Source of the DNA: Acuticoccus sediminis
GTDB taxonomy: Bacteria > Pseudomonadota > Alphaproteobacteria > Rhizobiales > Amorphaceae
Assembly (NCBI RefSeq): GCF_003258595.1
Contig: NZ_QHHQ01000002.1
Coordinates: forward strand, 1,054,001 to 1,118,000
Reading direction: 5' to 3'
DNA: 64,000 nucleotides
The notes beneath the pieces were generated by a model. The model saw nothing but the letters and a program-made list of their open reading frames with translations, was not told the DNA's origin and made no database searches. The position numbers and the translations under genes were made by a program. Shown one piece after another: positions 18,847 through 27,209 of this stretch (positions are counted from its first letter, which is position 1; the number at the start of each line of letters is the position of its first letter).

Positions 18847-19150
18847 GGCGGTCGCACTCGCGCCGGGCACCGTCGTCCACGTCCTCGGCGGTCCGCCGGA
18901 GCCGCACTGCCGCACGCCGCACTACCTGCGCGGCAAGACCGGCGTGGTCGACTGCGAGCTCGGGATCTATCCGGACCCAACCCGCCTCGCCTACCACAAG
19001 CCGGGGCTGCCGAAGCGGCGCCTCTACCGCGTCCAGTTCAGCCAGGCCGCGCTGTGGCCGGGCTACCCCGCCTCAGGCGACACCCTCTACGCCGACCTCT
19101 ACGAACACTGGCTGCAGCCGGCCTCCGTGCCGACGCCGCGACAGGGCTGA
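18839..19150 (+). CDS. Nitrile hydratase beta-subunit, C-terminal half (ScnA-like)
   Basis: A 103-residue protein corresponding to the SH3-like C-terminal domain of nitrile hydratase beta: HCRTPHYLRGKTGVV (the PxHxRxPxYxRGKxG-type motif), then RRLYRVQFSQAALWPGY and DTLYADLYEHWLQPA. The arginine before the conserved TPxYxRGKxG segment is part of the family's active-site cleft. It starts at ATG 18839 inside the end of the N-half gene, in a different frame, so the two halves are truly separate polypeptides and not one gene broken by a single miscalled base in an otherwise continuous frame. Followed after three bases by the alpha gene. Confidence 0.88.
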   Translation: MTEAVALAPGTVVHVLGGPPEPHCRTPHYLRGKTGVVDCELGIYPDPTRLAYHKPGLPKRRLYRVQFSQAALWPGYPASGDTLYADLYEHWLQPASVPTPRQG

Positions 19151-19153
19151 CCG

Positions 19154-19867
19154 ATGCACGACGATCACGACCACGAACACGCCCACGATCACACCCACGG
19201 CCATGGTCATGGGCATGGGCATGGGCACGGCCACGCCCACGACCCGCATGCTCCGGCGTCCGACGATCCGCCGGCGCCGCGCGAATCCCGACTGCTCGAA
19301 CAGGCGCTGCGCGAGCTCCTCATCGAGAAGGGCATCCTGACGGCCGAGATGATCAGCCGCCAGATCGACAACATGGACAGCCGCAACCCGGCGCTAGGGG
19401 CGCGGATCGTCGCCCGCGCCTGGACCGATCCGGCGTTCCGCGAGGCCCTGGTCGCGGACCCGCTCGACACGATCGAGAAGGAGACCGGCAAGACGATGTT
19501 CGTCGCCGGCATGCCGGAGCTGCGCGTCGTCGAGAACGCGCCGGGCGTCCACAACGTGGTCGTCTGCACGCTGTGCTCGTGCTACCCGCGAATGCTGCTG
19601 GGGATCCCGCCGGCATGGTACAAGGCACCGGAATACCGTTCGCGCGTCGTGCGCGAGCCGCGCACCGTCCTCGCCGAGTTCGGCGTCCACCTCGACGGCA
19701 CGACGGAGGTACGGGTCCACGATTCGACCGCCGACCTGCGCTACCTCGTCCTGCCGATGCGCCCCGACGGCACCGAGGGGTGGGACCTCCCGGCGCTGGA
19801 GGCGATCGTCACGCGCGACACCATGATCGGCACGGCCGTTCCGGAGGTGGCCGAGACGGCCGTCTGA
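19154..19867 (+). CDS. Cobalt-type nitrile hydratase/thiocyanate hydrolase catalytic (alpha/gamma) subunit with His-rich tail
   Basis: A 237-residue protein. From about residue 45 it follows nitrile hydratase alpha chains, with the metal claw Cys138-Thr-Leu-Cys141-Ser-Cys143. CTLCSC marks the non-corrin Co(III) type, and two of these cysteines are normally oxidised. LGIPPAWYKAPEYRSRVVREPR and LAEFGVHL are further alpha motifs. The first 32 residues hold 15 histidines in HD/HG/HA alternation, a tail ordinary alpha chains lack; it may bind or store cobalt. No separate activator or cobalt transporter gene is seen nearby. Substrate could be a nitrile or thiocyanate; the three-gene architecture slightly favours a thiocyanate hydrolase-like complex. 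Confidence 0.9.
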   Translation: MHDDHDHEHAHDHTHGHGHGHGHGHGHAHDPHAPASDDPPAPRESRLLEQALRELLIEKGILTAEMISRQIDNMDSRNPALGARIVARAWTDPAFREALVADPLDTIEKETGKTMFVAGMPELRVVENAPGVHNVVVCTLCSCYPRMLLGIPPAWYKAPEYRSRVVREPRTVLAEFGVHLDGTTEVRVHDSTADLRYLVLPMRPDGTEGWDLPALEAIVTRDTMIGTAVPEVAETAV

Positions 19868-19879
19868 ACGGCCCGGCGA

Positions 19880-19903
19880 CCGCCGGTGCCCGGACACCGG
19901 CGG
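19880..19903. terminator. Hairpin terminator between convergent hydratase and SRPBCC genes
   Basis: CCGCCGGTG (19880-19888), loop CCCGGA, CACCGGCGG (19895-19903): a perfect nine-base stem just after the alpha-subunit stop. No T-run follows. Confidence 0.55.
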
Positions 19904-19929
19904 CGCGGCTCGGGACCGGCGGACGGCGG

Positions 19930-20373
19930 TTACTGCGGGATGTCCGGCTCGACCAGCCTGGCAAGCTTGATGAGGCTTTCCTGCCAGCCGAGATAGCAGG
20001 CCTCCCGCGGAATCACGTCCGGGATCCCATGCTGCTCGATGTGCATCTCCGTGCCGACGGAGACGGCGGCCAGGGTGACGGTGACCGTCATCTCGCCCGG
20101 CAGGTTCGGATGGTCGAACGCGTCCGTGTAGACGAGCCGTTCGCCGGGCACGAGCTCCTTGTAGATGCCGCCGAAGGCGTGGCTCTGGCCGGTCGTGAAG
20201 TTGCGGAACGACATCCGGTGCTTGCCGCCCACCGTCGCGTCCAGCTCGTGCACGGTGCACAGGAAGCCGTTGGGCGGCAGCCAGCTCGCGGCCGCGTCGG
20301 GTTCGACGAACGCGCGGTAGACCTTCTCCGGACTTGTGGCGAGAACCCGGTGCAGTTTCACGGTGCTGGGCAT
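19930..20373 (-). CDS. SRPBCC/AHSA1-family protein
   Basis: A 147-residue START-like (AHSA1) fold protein: HRVLATSPEKVYRAFVEPDAAASWLPPNGF, then GGKHRMSFRNFTTGQSHAFGGIYKELVPGERLVYTDAF and GWQESLIKLARLVE at the C-terminus. Such proteins have a hydrophobic cavity and act as co-chaperone modules or unknown binding proteins; those in AraC or ArsR neighbourhoods are common but uncharacterised. It lies six bases after the RibD-like gene and is co-transcribed with it, divergent from the DJ-1/AraC regulator. Confidence 0.9.
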   Translation of the reverse strand: MPSTVKLHRVLATSPEKVYRAFVEPDAAASWLPPNGFLCTVHELDATVGGKHRMSFRNFTTGQSHAFGGIYKELVPGERLVYTDAFDHPNLPGEMTVTVTLAAVSVGTEMHIEQHGIPDVIPREACYLGWQESLIKLARLVEPDIPQ

Positions 20374-20379
20374 GCTTGA

Positions 20380-21027
20380 TTATTCCTCCCTGATGAGAAC
20401 GGCGTGCATCGCGTTCTGTGTCGTGACGTGCTCGCTGCAGCGATAGCCGAGGCCGACGGTGTCGATGCCCGAGAGCAGGTGCTCGCCCGAGCCGAGCAGG
20501 ACGGGCGAGACCGCGAGGTGCATCTCGTCGACGAGACCGGCGCCGAGATACTGCCTGATGGTCGCAACGCCTCCGCCGATGAGCACGTCCTTTTCGCCGG
20601 CGGCCCGGACGGCAAGGTCCAGCGCCGCTTCGATGCCCTCGGTCACGAAGTGGAAGACCGTGCCGCCGGGCATGGCGACCGGGCTACGCTCGTAGTGCGT
20701 CAGAACGAAGACGGGGCAGCGGAACGGCGGGTCGTCGCCCCACCACCCGGTCCAGCTCGCGTCGGGCCATGGACCGCGCACCGGGCCGAACATGTTCCGG
20801 CCCATGATCCACGCCCCGATATTCCTCGTCTGCCGGGCGGCGAACTCGTTGTCCGGGCCGGTCGTTCCGTCCTCCGCGCCGTGGATCGCCCGGAAGGCGC
20901 GGGTGGGGACGAACCAGTCGTGCAGTGCCTCTCCCCCCTTCCCCAGCGGGTTTTCCGGGCTCTGCTGCGGACCGGCTCCGTAGCCGTCGAGCGAGACGGA
21001 AAAGCAGTTCACGCGCAGGCGGGTCAT
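20380..21027 (-). CDS. Dihydrofolate reductase/RibD C-terminal domain family protein
   Basis: A 215-residue protein of the RibD_C/YyaP-YwjB group: MTRLRVNCFSVSLDGYGAGP at the start, TRNIGAWIMGRNMFGP, PVFVLTHYERSP, and the NADPH-loop-like KDVLIGGGVATIRQYLGAGLVDEMHLAVSPVLLGSGE. Members fold like dihydrofolate reductase and are presumed NADPH-dependent reductases; some degrade or sense drugs, but most are unassigned. First gene of a two-gene operon with the SRPBCC protein. Its start lies about 95 bases from the inverted repeat at 21123-21159 in front of the AraC gene. Confidence 0.9.
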   Translation of the reverse strand: MTRLRVNCFSVSLDGYGAGPQQSPENPLGKGGEALHDWFVPTRAFRAIHGAEDGTTGPDNEFAARQTRNIGAWIMGRNMFGPVRGPWPDASWTGWWGDDPPFRCPVFVLTHYERSPVAMPGGTVFHFVTEGIEAALDLAVRAAGEKDVLIGGGVATIRQYLGAGLVDEMHLAVSPVLLGSGEHLLSGIDTVGLGYRCSEHVTTQNAMHAVLIREE

Positions 21028-21122
21028 CGGCGTTTCCTTCTGCCGCCGGACCGGGGTGCGGCCGAGGCTGCGGTGCGGACCATGCCGCCCTGAACGCCGG
21101 CGACCCTACGCGGGGTTTCGCC

Positions 21123-21159
21123 TTGGCGGAAATGACAAAGCGATTGTATTTTCCGCCAA
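21123..21159. promoter_or_regulatory. Perfect inverted repeat TTGGCGGAAA / TTTCCGCCAA at the AraC start
   Basis: Ten-base arms at 21123-21132 and 21150-21159, separated by 17 bases. The right arm touches the ATG at 21159. Size and spacing suit two half-sites for a dimeric AraC-type protein, so autorepression and control of the divergent RibD-SRPBCC pair are likely. Confidence 0.6.
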
Positions 21160-22130
21160 TGCACCGCATCGCGTTCATCGTCTACCCCGGGTTCGAGCTG
21201 CTGGACGCGACCGGTCCTGCGGCGGTCTTCAACGGCGCCAACCGGGCCCTGAGCCTCAAGGGGCGCCCGGCGTTCTATCGGGTCGAGCTCGTGTCGGCCG
21301 GAGGGGGCGCCACCGAGAGCAGCTGCGGCATCGCGGTCGAGACCCGAGCGATCGACGCGTTCGATCCGGAGGGCGCGGGGACGGTGCTCGTCGTCGGCGC
21401 GGAGCGGGAATGGCTCCTGCCGGCGGTCGCCTGCCCTGCCCTCGCCGCCGCCCTTCCGGGGCTCACCGCGGCGGCGGAGCGGTACGGCTCGGTGTGCAGC
21501 GGCGGGTTCGTCCTCGCCGCGCTGGGGCTTCTCGACGGCCGCCGCGTCGCCACCCACTGGGACGCCTCCGGTCCGTTCGCCCGGACCTTCCCGCAGGTCG
21601 AGGTCGACGCCGACGCGCTCTACGTGGTCGACGGGCGGGTCTGGACCTCGGCGGGCGTGACCACGGGGATCGACATGGCGCTCGCGATGGTCGCGCACGA
21701 TCTCGATCCGTCGATCGCCGGCGAGGTCGCGCAGCGGCTGGTGCTCTATGCCCGGCGGCCGGGATTCCAGTCGCAGTTCAGCGCGGTGCTGCGGGCGCAG
21801 ACGAAGGGTGACAGCCCCTTCGCCGAGCTGATCGGCTGGATCCAGACGAATCTCGGCGCGCCGCTGGACGTGCCGTCGCTGGCGAGCCGCGTCGGCCAGA
21901 CCGAACGCACGTTCCACCGTCGCTTCCTCGCAGCGACCGGCTTGACCCCGGCCCGCTTCGTCGAGACCGCCCGGCTCGACGCCGCCCGCATGCTGCTGTC
22001 GCGCGGGTTGCCGCTGAAAACGGTCGCCGCCGAGGTCGGCCTGTCACCCACGGCACGGTTCAGCGAGGTTTTCGAGCGCAGGTACGGCGTGTCGCCGAGG
22101 CTGTTTCGCGACATGCAGGCCGGTCACTGA
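21159..22130 (+). CDS. AraC-family regulator with N-terminal DJ-1/PfpI (GATase1-like) domain
   Basis: A 323-residue regulator like FtrA/CdhR. Residues 1-190 are a DJ-1/PfpI domain (IAFIVYPGFELLDATGPAAVF; SVCSGGFVLAALGLLDGRRVATHW with the conserved Cys), usually a ligand sensor without protease activity. Residues 215-320 are two AraC helix-turn-helices (LDVPSLASRVGQTERTFHRRFLAATGLTPARFVETARLDAA; LPLKTVAAEVGLSPTARFSEVFERRYGVSPRLFR). ATG 21159 gives the usual N-terminus; an in-frame ATG at 21132 would add nine residues. Neither has a clear ribosome site, which would fit a leaderless or repressed transcript across the inverted repeat. Confidence 0.9.
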   Translation: MHRIAFIVYPGFELLDATGPAAVFNGANRALSLKGRPAFYRVELVSAGGGATESSCGIAVETRAIDAFDPEGAGTVLVVGAEREWLLPAVACPALAAALPGLTAAAERYGSVCSGGFVLAALGLLDGRRVATHWDASGPFARTFPQVEVDADALYVVDGRVWTSAGVTTGIDMALAMVAHDLDPSIAGEVAQRLVLYARRPGFQSQFSAVLRAQTKGDSPFAELIGWIQTNLGAPLDVPSLASRVGQTERTFHRRFLAATGLTPARFVETARLDAARMLLSRGLPLKTVAAEVGLSPTARFSEVFERRYGVSPRLFRDMQAGH

Positions 22131-22206
22131 GCGGACCGCTCCCCGTTCCGCCGCCGACGCGTGGTTCGCCCCCGCGGCGCCCGGGCCGGTGCGCGGCGCA
22201 GACCCG

Positions 22207-23442
22207 TCAGATCGCGTCGGTGCGGGCGGTGCCCTGGGGCTGCAGGCCGCCGGCCGGCTTCTCCGGCACGGTAAGGTCGACGCCGCGGTCCAGGCACCGG
22301 GCGGGCCCGGTCTCCACCTTTCGGGGCGCGAGGCCCGTCTCCGCCTCGCGCACCCACTCGCGCCAGATGGCCACGAGGAGAGCCATCAGGACGGGGCCGA
22401 GGAAGAGGCCTAGGATCCCCATCGTCTTCACCCCGCCGATGAGGCCGAAGAAGGTGGGCAGAAACGGCAGCTTGATCGGCCCGCCGACAAGGTGCGGCCG
22501 AAGCGTCTTGTCGACGATGAAGAGCTCGATCGTGCCCCAGAGGAAGAGGCCGATGCCCGCGATCTGCGATCCGCTCGAGACCAGGTAGATCGAGATCAGC
22601 GTGAAGGTGAGCGGCGCGCCGCCGGGGACGAGGGCCATCACGCCCGTGATCGCGCCGAACATCACCGGCGAGGGAACGCCCGCGAGCCAGTAGGCGATGC
22701 CCAGCACGATGCCCTCGCCGATGGCGATGAGCGTCATGCCCGTCACCGTCGCCGAGATGGTCGCCGGAACGGTGCGCGACAGGCGGTCCCAGCGCATCGG
22801 CAGGATCCGCTCGCCGAGGCGGTCGACCTGGGCGGCGAAGGACTCGCCGTCGCGGTAGACGCAGAACAGCGTGATCAGCATGAAGAGGGCCGCGAGGATG
22901 AGCCCGAACAGGCTGCCGCCCGCCGCCAGCACGCTGCGGTAGATGTTGCCGACGTTGGCGCCGCTGATGAGCTGGATGAGCTCCCCGACCCCGCCCGGAT
23001 GCCCGAGCCGCTGGGTCCACTGGTCGTTCACCCAATCGCCGATCAGCGGGAACTGCGCGATCCAGACCGGCGTGGGCGCGCCGTCCTTGTTGATCTCCAT
23101 CACCCACGACCACCACAGCCGCAGCTCGTCGATCGCGTACGTGGTCGCGAAGGCGATGGGGACGACGAGGAAGACCAGGATCAGCCCGAGCGCGATGGCG
23201 GCGGACAGGCTGTGCCGCTCGCCCGTGGCTGCCCGCAGGCGGCGATAGAGCGGCCACGTCGCGAAGGCGATCACCAGCGCCGCGAGGACCGGGACGAGGA
23301 AGCCGTGGAAGAAGTAGACGCCCGCCGCGATGACGATGAGGAGGAGCCAGCGCGCGACCGTCAGCGACGGTGCGACGGATCCCCGCGTGGAAGCTCCGAA
23401 GAGCGGCCGCTCGGTCTGCAATTTGTTACCCGGATCGTTCAA
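22207..23442 (-). CDS. AI-2E family transporter (TqsA/PerM-like membrane protein)
   Basis: A 411-residue protein with about eight membrane helices. N-terminal helices (WLLLIVIAAGVYFFHGFLVPVLAALVIAFATWPLYRRL), a long periplasmic-side segment, and the C-terminal PF01594-type block VPGGAPLTFTLISIYLVSSGSQIAGIGLFLWG, FIVDKTLRPHLVGG and GGVKTMGILGLFLGPVLMALLVAIWREW. Homologues export small molecules or act as Na+/H+ antiporters; function differs within the family. Start is TTG at 23442, supported by GGAGAG seven bases upstream. It converges on the AraC gene. The last 50 residues are variable and polar. Confidence 0.92.
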   Translation of the reverse strand: MNDPGNKLQTERPLFGASTRGSVAPSLTVARWLLLIVIAAGVYFFHGFLVPVLAALVIAFATWPLYRRLRAATGERHSLSAAIALGLILVFLVVPIAFATTYAIDELRLWWSWVMEINKDGAPTPVWIAQFPLIGDWVNDQWTQRLGHPGGVGELIQLISGANVGNIYRSVLAAGGSLFGLILAALFMLITLFCVYRDGESFAAQVDRLGERILPMRWDRLSRTVPATISATVTGMTLIAIGEGIVLGIAYWLAGVPSPVMFGAITGVMALVPGGAPLTFTLISIYLVSSGSQIAGIGLFLWGTIELFIVDKTLRPHLVGGPIKLPFLPTFFGLIGGVKTMGILGLFLGPVLMALLVAIWREWVREAETGLAPRKVETGPARCLDRGVDLTVPEKPAGGLQPQGTARTDAI

Positions 23443-23972
23443 GGGCTCGCTCTCCGATACCGCCCGCGGTCGTCCGAGACCCGGACACTCTGGGAACCCA
23501 CGACAAAGGCCAACTCATCGATCGAAGCCATCCCGCCTGATGTCACGCCGTCCGGCCCGGACGGTTCCCAAGGGGTCCCCACCCGCGCCGGCGGCATGGC
23601 AGCCGCCCGCCGCCCGTGCCGGGCGCAAGGCCCGGCCACGCGGACCGGAAGCCGCACCGTCCTAAATAAGGCAATATGCCGCGCGGACATAGCGCGCTGT
23701 TGCCGGGCGGATCCGAAGGGCGGTGCGTCCGCCGGACCTCCAACGCTGTGGCCCGGATGCCCGGTTCCCGGCGAATCGTCGCCAGCGCCATTTCACCGCG
23801 CCATCTTGCATTGGACGCGCGCCGCACCAATTGCTGCCGCGCGGGCCGGGCCCCTCTGGCGTGGATCTTCGTCCACGCGATGTCGGACCGCATCGAGTCG
23901 CCTCGATGTCATGCCCGGATCCCCGTGATCGTTCCGATGACCTCGAGCCGTGATGCAACCGTGAGGTCTGAC
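23443..23972. other. Divergent intergenic region between AI-2E transporter and TerC genes
   Basis: 530 bases. Reading frames on both strands look like GC-rich noise. TerC genes are often preceded by a yybP-ykoY manganese riboswitch, and I looked for its conserved loops without finding them. Nothing else recognisable. Confidence 0.5.
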
Positions 23973-24998
23973 TTGGACGTTCTCCTGACACACTTTCTCG
24001 GCCAGCCGCTCTGGATGTGGGCGGCCTTCCTGACGCTGGTCGCGACGCTCCTCGTTCTGGACCTCGGCGTCCTGAACCGGAACGACCACGTGATCGGCGT
24101 CGCCGAGAGCCTCAAGCTCTCCGCCGCGTACATCGCCTTCGGCGTCGCCTTCGCGGCCTTCGTCTGGTGGCAGATGGACGGCGAGGCGGCGGCCCAGTAC
24201 CTCACCGCGTTCGTGGTGGAGAAGACGCTGGCGCTCGACAACATCTTCGTCATCGCGCTGATCTTCGGCTTCTTTGCGATTCCGCCCGCCTACCAGCACC
24301 GGGTTCTGTTCTGGGGCATCCTCGGCGTGATCGTGCTGCGCGGCGTGATGATCGGACTCGGCGCCACGCTGGTGGAGCAGTACCACTGGGTGCTCTACGT
24401 CTTCGCGGTCTTCCTGATCTTCACCGGCATCCGCATGCTGAAGCCGCATGACGAGGAGCCGGACCTCGCGGCCAACCCGGTCGTGCGCTTCCTGAAGCGC
24501 AACATGCGCGTCACCGACGAGATCCACGGCCACGCCTTCTTCACCCGGCAGCCCGACCCCGCGACGGGCAAGCTCGTGCGCTATGCGACGCCGCTGCTGC
24601 TGGCGCTCGTCGTGATCGAGCTGGCGGACGTGGTGTTCGCCGTCGACTCGGTGCCGGCGGTCTTCACCATCACGTCCGACCCCTACATCGTCTACACCTC
24701 GAACATCTTCGCGATCCTCGGGCTGCGGGCGCTCTACTTCGCGTTGTCGGCGATCCTGCGCCGCTTCGCCTACCTCAAGTACGCGCTGTCGGTGCTGCTC
24801 GTGTTCATCGGCTCGAAGATCTTCATCGCCGACCTGATGGGGTGGCCCAAGTTCCCGCCCATGTGGTCACTCGGCATCACGTTCACCATCCTGGCGGCCG
24901 GTATCGCCTATTCGTTGCTGCGCACCCGCAGCGACGACCGGCCGGGTGGCGGCGGGGCCGCGCCGCGGCCGACACGAGAGGCGCCGCGTGCTCTTTGA
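23973..24998 (+). CDS. TerC-family integral membrane protein
   Basis: A 341-residue protein with about eight transmembrane helices and TerC signatures: VVEKTLALDNIFVIALIFGFF, LFWGILGVIVLRGVMIGLG and VVIELADVVFAVDSVPAVF, whose acidic residues in the membrane fit metal transport. Family members (Alx/MeeY, YceF-like) export manganese or load metal onto secreted enzymes; others are tied to tellurite resistance. The frame is open far upstream, but GAGGT at 23963-23967 sits five bases before TTG 23973, and that start gives the normal TerC N-terminus MDVLLTHFLGQPLWMW. Overlaps the CNNM/CBS gene by 11 bases, hence one operon. Confidence 0.92.
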   Translation: MDVLLTHFLGQPLWMWAAFLTLVATLLVLDLGVLNRNDHVIGVAESLKLSAAYIAFGVAFAAFVWWQMDGEAAAQYLTAFVVEKTLALDNIFVIALIFGFFAIPPAYQHRVLFWGILGVIVLRGVMIGLGATLVEQYHWVLYVFAVFLIFTGIRMLKPHDEEPDLAANPVVRFLKRNMRVTDEIHGHAFFTRQPDPATGKLVRYATPLLLALVVIELADVVFAVDSVPAVFTITSDPYIVYTSNIFAILGLRALYFALSAILRRFAYLKYALSVLLVFIGSKIFIADLMGWPKFPPMWSLGITFTILAAGIAYSLLRTRSDDRPGGGGAAPRPTREAPRAL

Positions 24999-26274
24999 GC
25001 TCTCCATCGTCCTCGCCCTCACGCTGTTGAACGGCCTGCTCGCCATGTCCGAGCTCGCCATCGTCTCGTCGCGACCGACGCGGCTCAGGGTGATGGCGGA
25101 CGAGGGGCGCGGCGGCGCGGCCGCGGCGCTGCGTCTCTCCGAGGAGCCCGGCCGCTTCCTGTCGTCGGTGCAGATCGGCATCACGCTGGTCGGCGTCCTG
25201 TCGGGCGCCTTCTCCGGCGCGACGCTGGGCGCCCGGCTCGCCGAGCAGCTGATGGCGTGGGGCGTCCCGGAGAGCCTCGCGCAGTCGCTGGGCGTCGGCG
25301 GAGTGGTCGTCGTCATCACCTACCTCTCGCTGATCATCGGCGAGCTGGTGCCCAAGCAGATCGCCCTGCGCGCGCCGGAGGCCGTGGCGGCGCGCATCGC
25401 GCCGCTGATGCAGGCCATCGCCGTCGGCGCCGCGCCGCTGGTGTGGCTGCTCGACAGGTCGGGCAAGGCGGTGCTGGCGCTCGTCGGCCAGTCCGGCGCG
25501 AAGGAGCCTGACGTGAGCGACGCGGAGGTGCGGCAGGTGCTGAGCGAGGCCCGCAGCGCCGGCGTGATGGAGCATGCCGAGACGCAGATGATCGCCGGCG
25601 TCATGCGCGTCGCGGACCGCAGCGCGCGCGACCTCATGACCCCGCGCCACGAGGTGATCGTGCTGGATCTCGCCGACCCGCCCGAAGAGATCGTACACCG
25701 GGCGCGCGAGAGCCGGCGGACCCGTCTTCCCGTCCGGGACGGCGGCGCCCACGACATAGCGGGCGTCCTCGCAGCCCACGACCTCCTCGACGGGGACGGG
25801 CCGCCGGCGGACCTGCGGTCGCGGCTGGTCCCGGCGCCGGTGGTGCGCGACGGGATGCCCGCGCTCGACCTCATCGAGACGCTGCGAACCTCGCCCGCCC
25901 ACATGGTGCTGGTCTACGACGAGTACGGCGACTTCGAGGGGATCGTCACCCCGATGAACATCCTCGAGGCGATCGCCGGCGACTTCGGCGCGATCGACGG
26001 CTCGGAGGAGAAGATGGTCACCCGCGCCGACGGATCGCTCCTCGTCGCGGGATGGATGCCGGTGGACGAGTTCGCCGACCATCTCGGCGTCGCCATCGGC
26101 CCGGGGCGGGCCTATTCCACGGTGGCCGGGCTGGTGCTCGACGAGATGGGCCGCCTGCCGCACGTGGGCGAAACCTTCCTCTGGAAGTCCTGGACGATCG
26201 AGATCGTCGACCTCGACGGCCGGCGCATCGACAAGCTGCTGGTGTCGCGCGTCGCGGACACGGCGGGCGACTGA
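24988..26274 (+). CDS. CNNM/HlyC-CorC family membrane protein with CBS domains
   Basis: A 428-residue protein. Residues 1-200 are the CNNM (DUF21) transmembrane domain (FELSIVLALTLLNGLLAMSELAIVSSRPTRLR; SSVQIGITLVGVLSGAFSGATLG; LIIGELVPKQIALRAPE). Residues 205-335 hold a CBS pair (RSARDLMTPRHEVIVLDL; MVLVYDEYGDFEGIVTPMNILEAIAGDF). The end is a CorC_HlyC domain (GWMPVDEFADHLG...AYSTVAGLVLDEMGRLPHVGETF). Family members are magnesium/cobalt exporters or regulators, not haemolysins. The GTG start at 24988 follows GAGAGG and lies within the TerC 3' end. Pairing with TerC suggests divalent metal homeostasis. Confidence 0.93.
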   Translation: MLFELSIVLALTLLNGLLAMSELAIVSSRPTRLRVMADEGRGGAAAALRLSEEPGRFLSSVQIGITLVGVLSGAFSGATLGARLAEQLMAWGVPESLAQSLGVGGVVVVITYLSLIIGELVPKQIALRAPEAVAARIAPLMQAIAVGAAPLVWLLDRSGKAVLALVGQSGAKEPDVSDAEVRQVLSEARSAGVMEHAETQMIAGVMRVADRSARDLMTPRHEVIVLDLADPPEEIVHRARESRRTRLPVRDGGAHDIAGVLAAHDLLDGDGPPADLRSRLVPAPVVRDGMPALDLIETLRTSPAHMVLVYDEYGDFEGIVTPMNILEAIAGDFGAIDGSEEKMVTRADGSLLVAGWMPVDEFADHLGVAIGPGRAYSTVAGLVLDEMGRLPHVGETFLWKSWTIEIVDLDGRRIDKLLVSRVADTAGD

Positions 26275-26327
26275 CCCGGTACACCGGGCGGGCGCCGGTC
26301 CCGGCTCTGGCCCATGGGGCCGGAGCG

Positions 26328-27059
26328 CTACATCCGCTGCGCCAGGGCGGCGTGACGGCGGCCGGGCAGCGCGAGGATCTGGAACGTCCCCGTGGGCCGG
26401 TCGGCGGTGAGGTGACGCGTCGTCTCGCGCGAGACGTAACCCCTGAGGCCACCGTCGACCGGGCGCGGCGCGAGGGCCTTCGCCGCCTGCTGCAGGCGGA
26501 ACGCGACGTTGACGACGTCGCCGACCATGGTCCGCGACGTGTCGCCCGCGCCGATCTGCCCGAACATCACCTCCCCGGTGTGGACCCCGAAGCGGACCGG
26601 CAGGCCGGCTGCGATCCGGTCGCCCTTGTGCGGCTCCTGGCGGGCGAGCGCCTCACGCAGCAGCCCCACGGCGGCGACGGCGCGGTCGGCGTGCGGCGGG
26701 CCGTGGCGCGTGCGCGACCAGTAGAGCATCGCGCCGTCGCCGATGAAGCGGTCGACACGCCCGCCCGTCGCCTTCGCCACCGACAGGAGGGCGTCGTAGT
26801 ACTGCCCGAGGATCGCAGCGGTACGCTCGAGCGGCAGCGCCTCGGTGAGGCGCGTGAATCCCTCGAGGTCGGTGAAGAGCACCGTCACGACGTCCTTGGT
26901 GAGCTCAATCGCGGACGGGTCGGCCGGGTCCGATGGGGCGCTGTCGTTGTCGCCCGGGTGATGATGCGTTGACCACCAGTCCGTCCCGCAACGCTGGGTG
27001 AGCGCCGCGCCGGGCGCCCCGGAAACGGAACAGCATGGGGAAAGGGCGTGCTGCATCAT
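26328..27059 (-). CDS. Class III adenylate/guanylate cyclase catalytic domain protein
   Basis: A 243-residue soluble protein. After a 55-residue unconserved N-terminus it is a single cyclase catalytic domain: VVTVLFTDLEGFT (metal Asp64), RFIGDGAMLYW (metal Asp108), VRFGVHTGEVMFGQIGA, and GDTSRTMVGDVVNVAFRLQ with the conserved Asn and downstream Arg. It would make cAMP (or cGMP) as a homodimer in the cytoplasm. No sensor domain is fused, so control must come from partners or the N-terminus (CC and HHH residues are present). It converges on the CNNM gene. ATG 27059 is used; a start one codon later is equally possible. Confidence 0.9.
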   Translation of the reverse strand: MMQHALSPCCSVSGAPGAALTQRCGTDWWSTHHHPGDNDSAPSDPADPSAIELTKDVVTVLFTDLEGFTRLTEALPLERTAAILGQYYDALLSVAKATGGRVDRFIGDGAMLYWSRTRHGPPHADRAVAAVGLLREALARQEPHKGDRIAAGLPVRFGVHTGEVMFGQIGAGDTSRTMVGDVVNVAFRLQQAAKALAPRPVDGGLRGYVSRETTRHLTADRPTGTFQILALPGRRHAALAQRM

Positions 27060-27209
27060 GGCCTCCGGCCAGAACTCTCAATGGTGCCGATTGAAACCGG
27101 AGGAGAATAGCGCCGCCGTGTTTCCGCCGGGCGACGTCACGGTGGCGCAATTGTTACGTCGGGCCGAGGCCACGCAATGTGCGGCCGGCCGCGCCGGCGG
27201 GCGGCCGGA

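Noticed and set aside
23676-23972. Long N-terminal extension of the TerC protein
   Set aside because: No homology in the extra segment. GAGGT sits correctly before TTG 23973, which gives the normal family N-terminus.
23443-23972. yybP-ykoY manganese riboswitch before the TerC gene
   Set aside because: Often expected upstream of TerC, but I could not find its conserved loop sequences.
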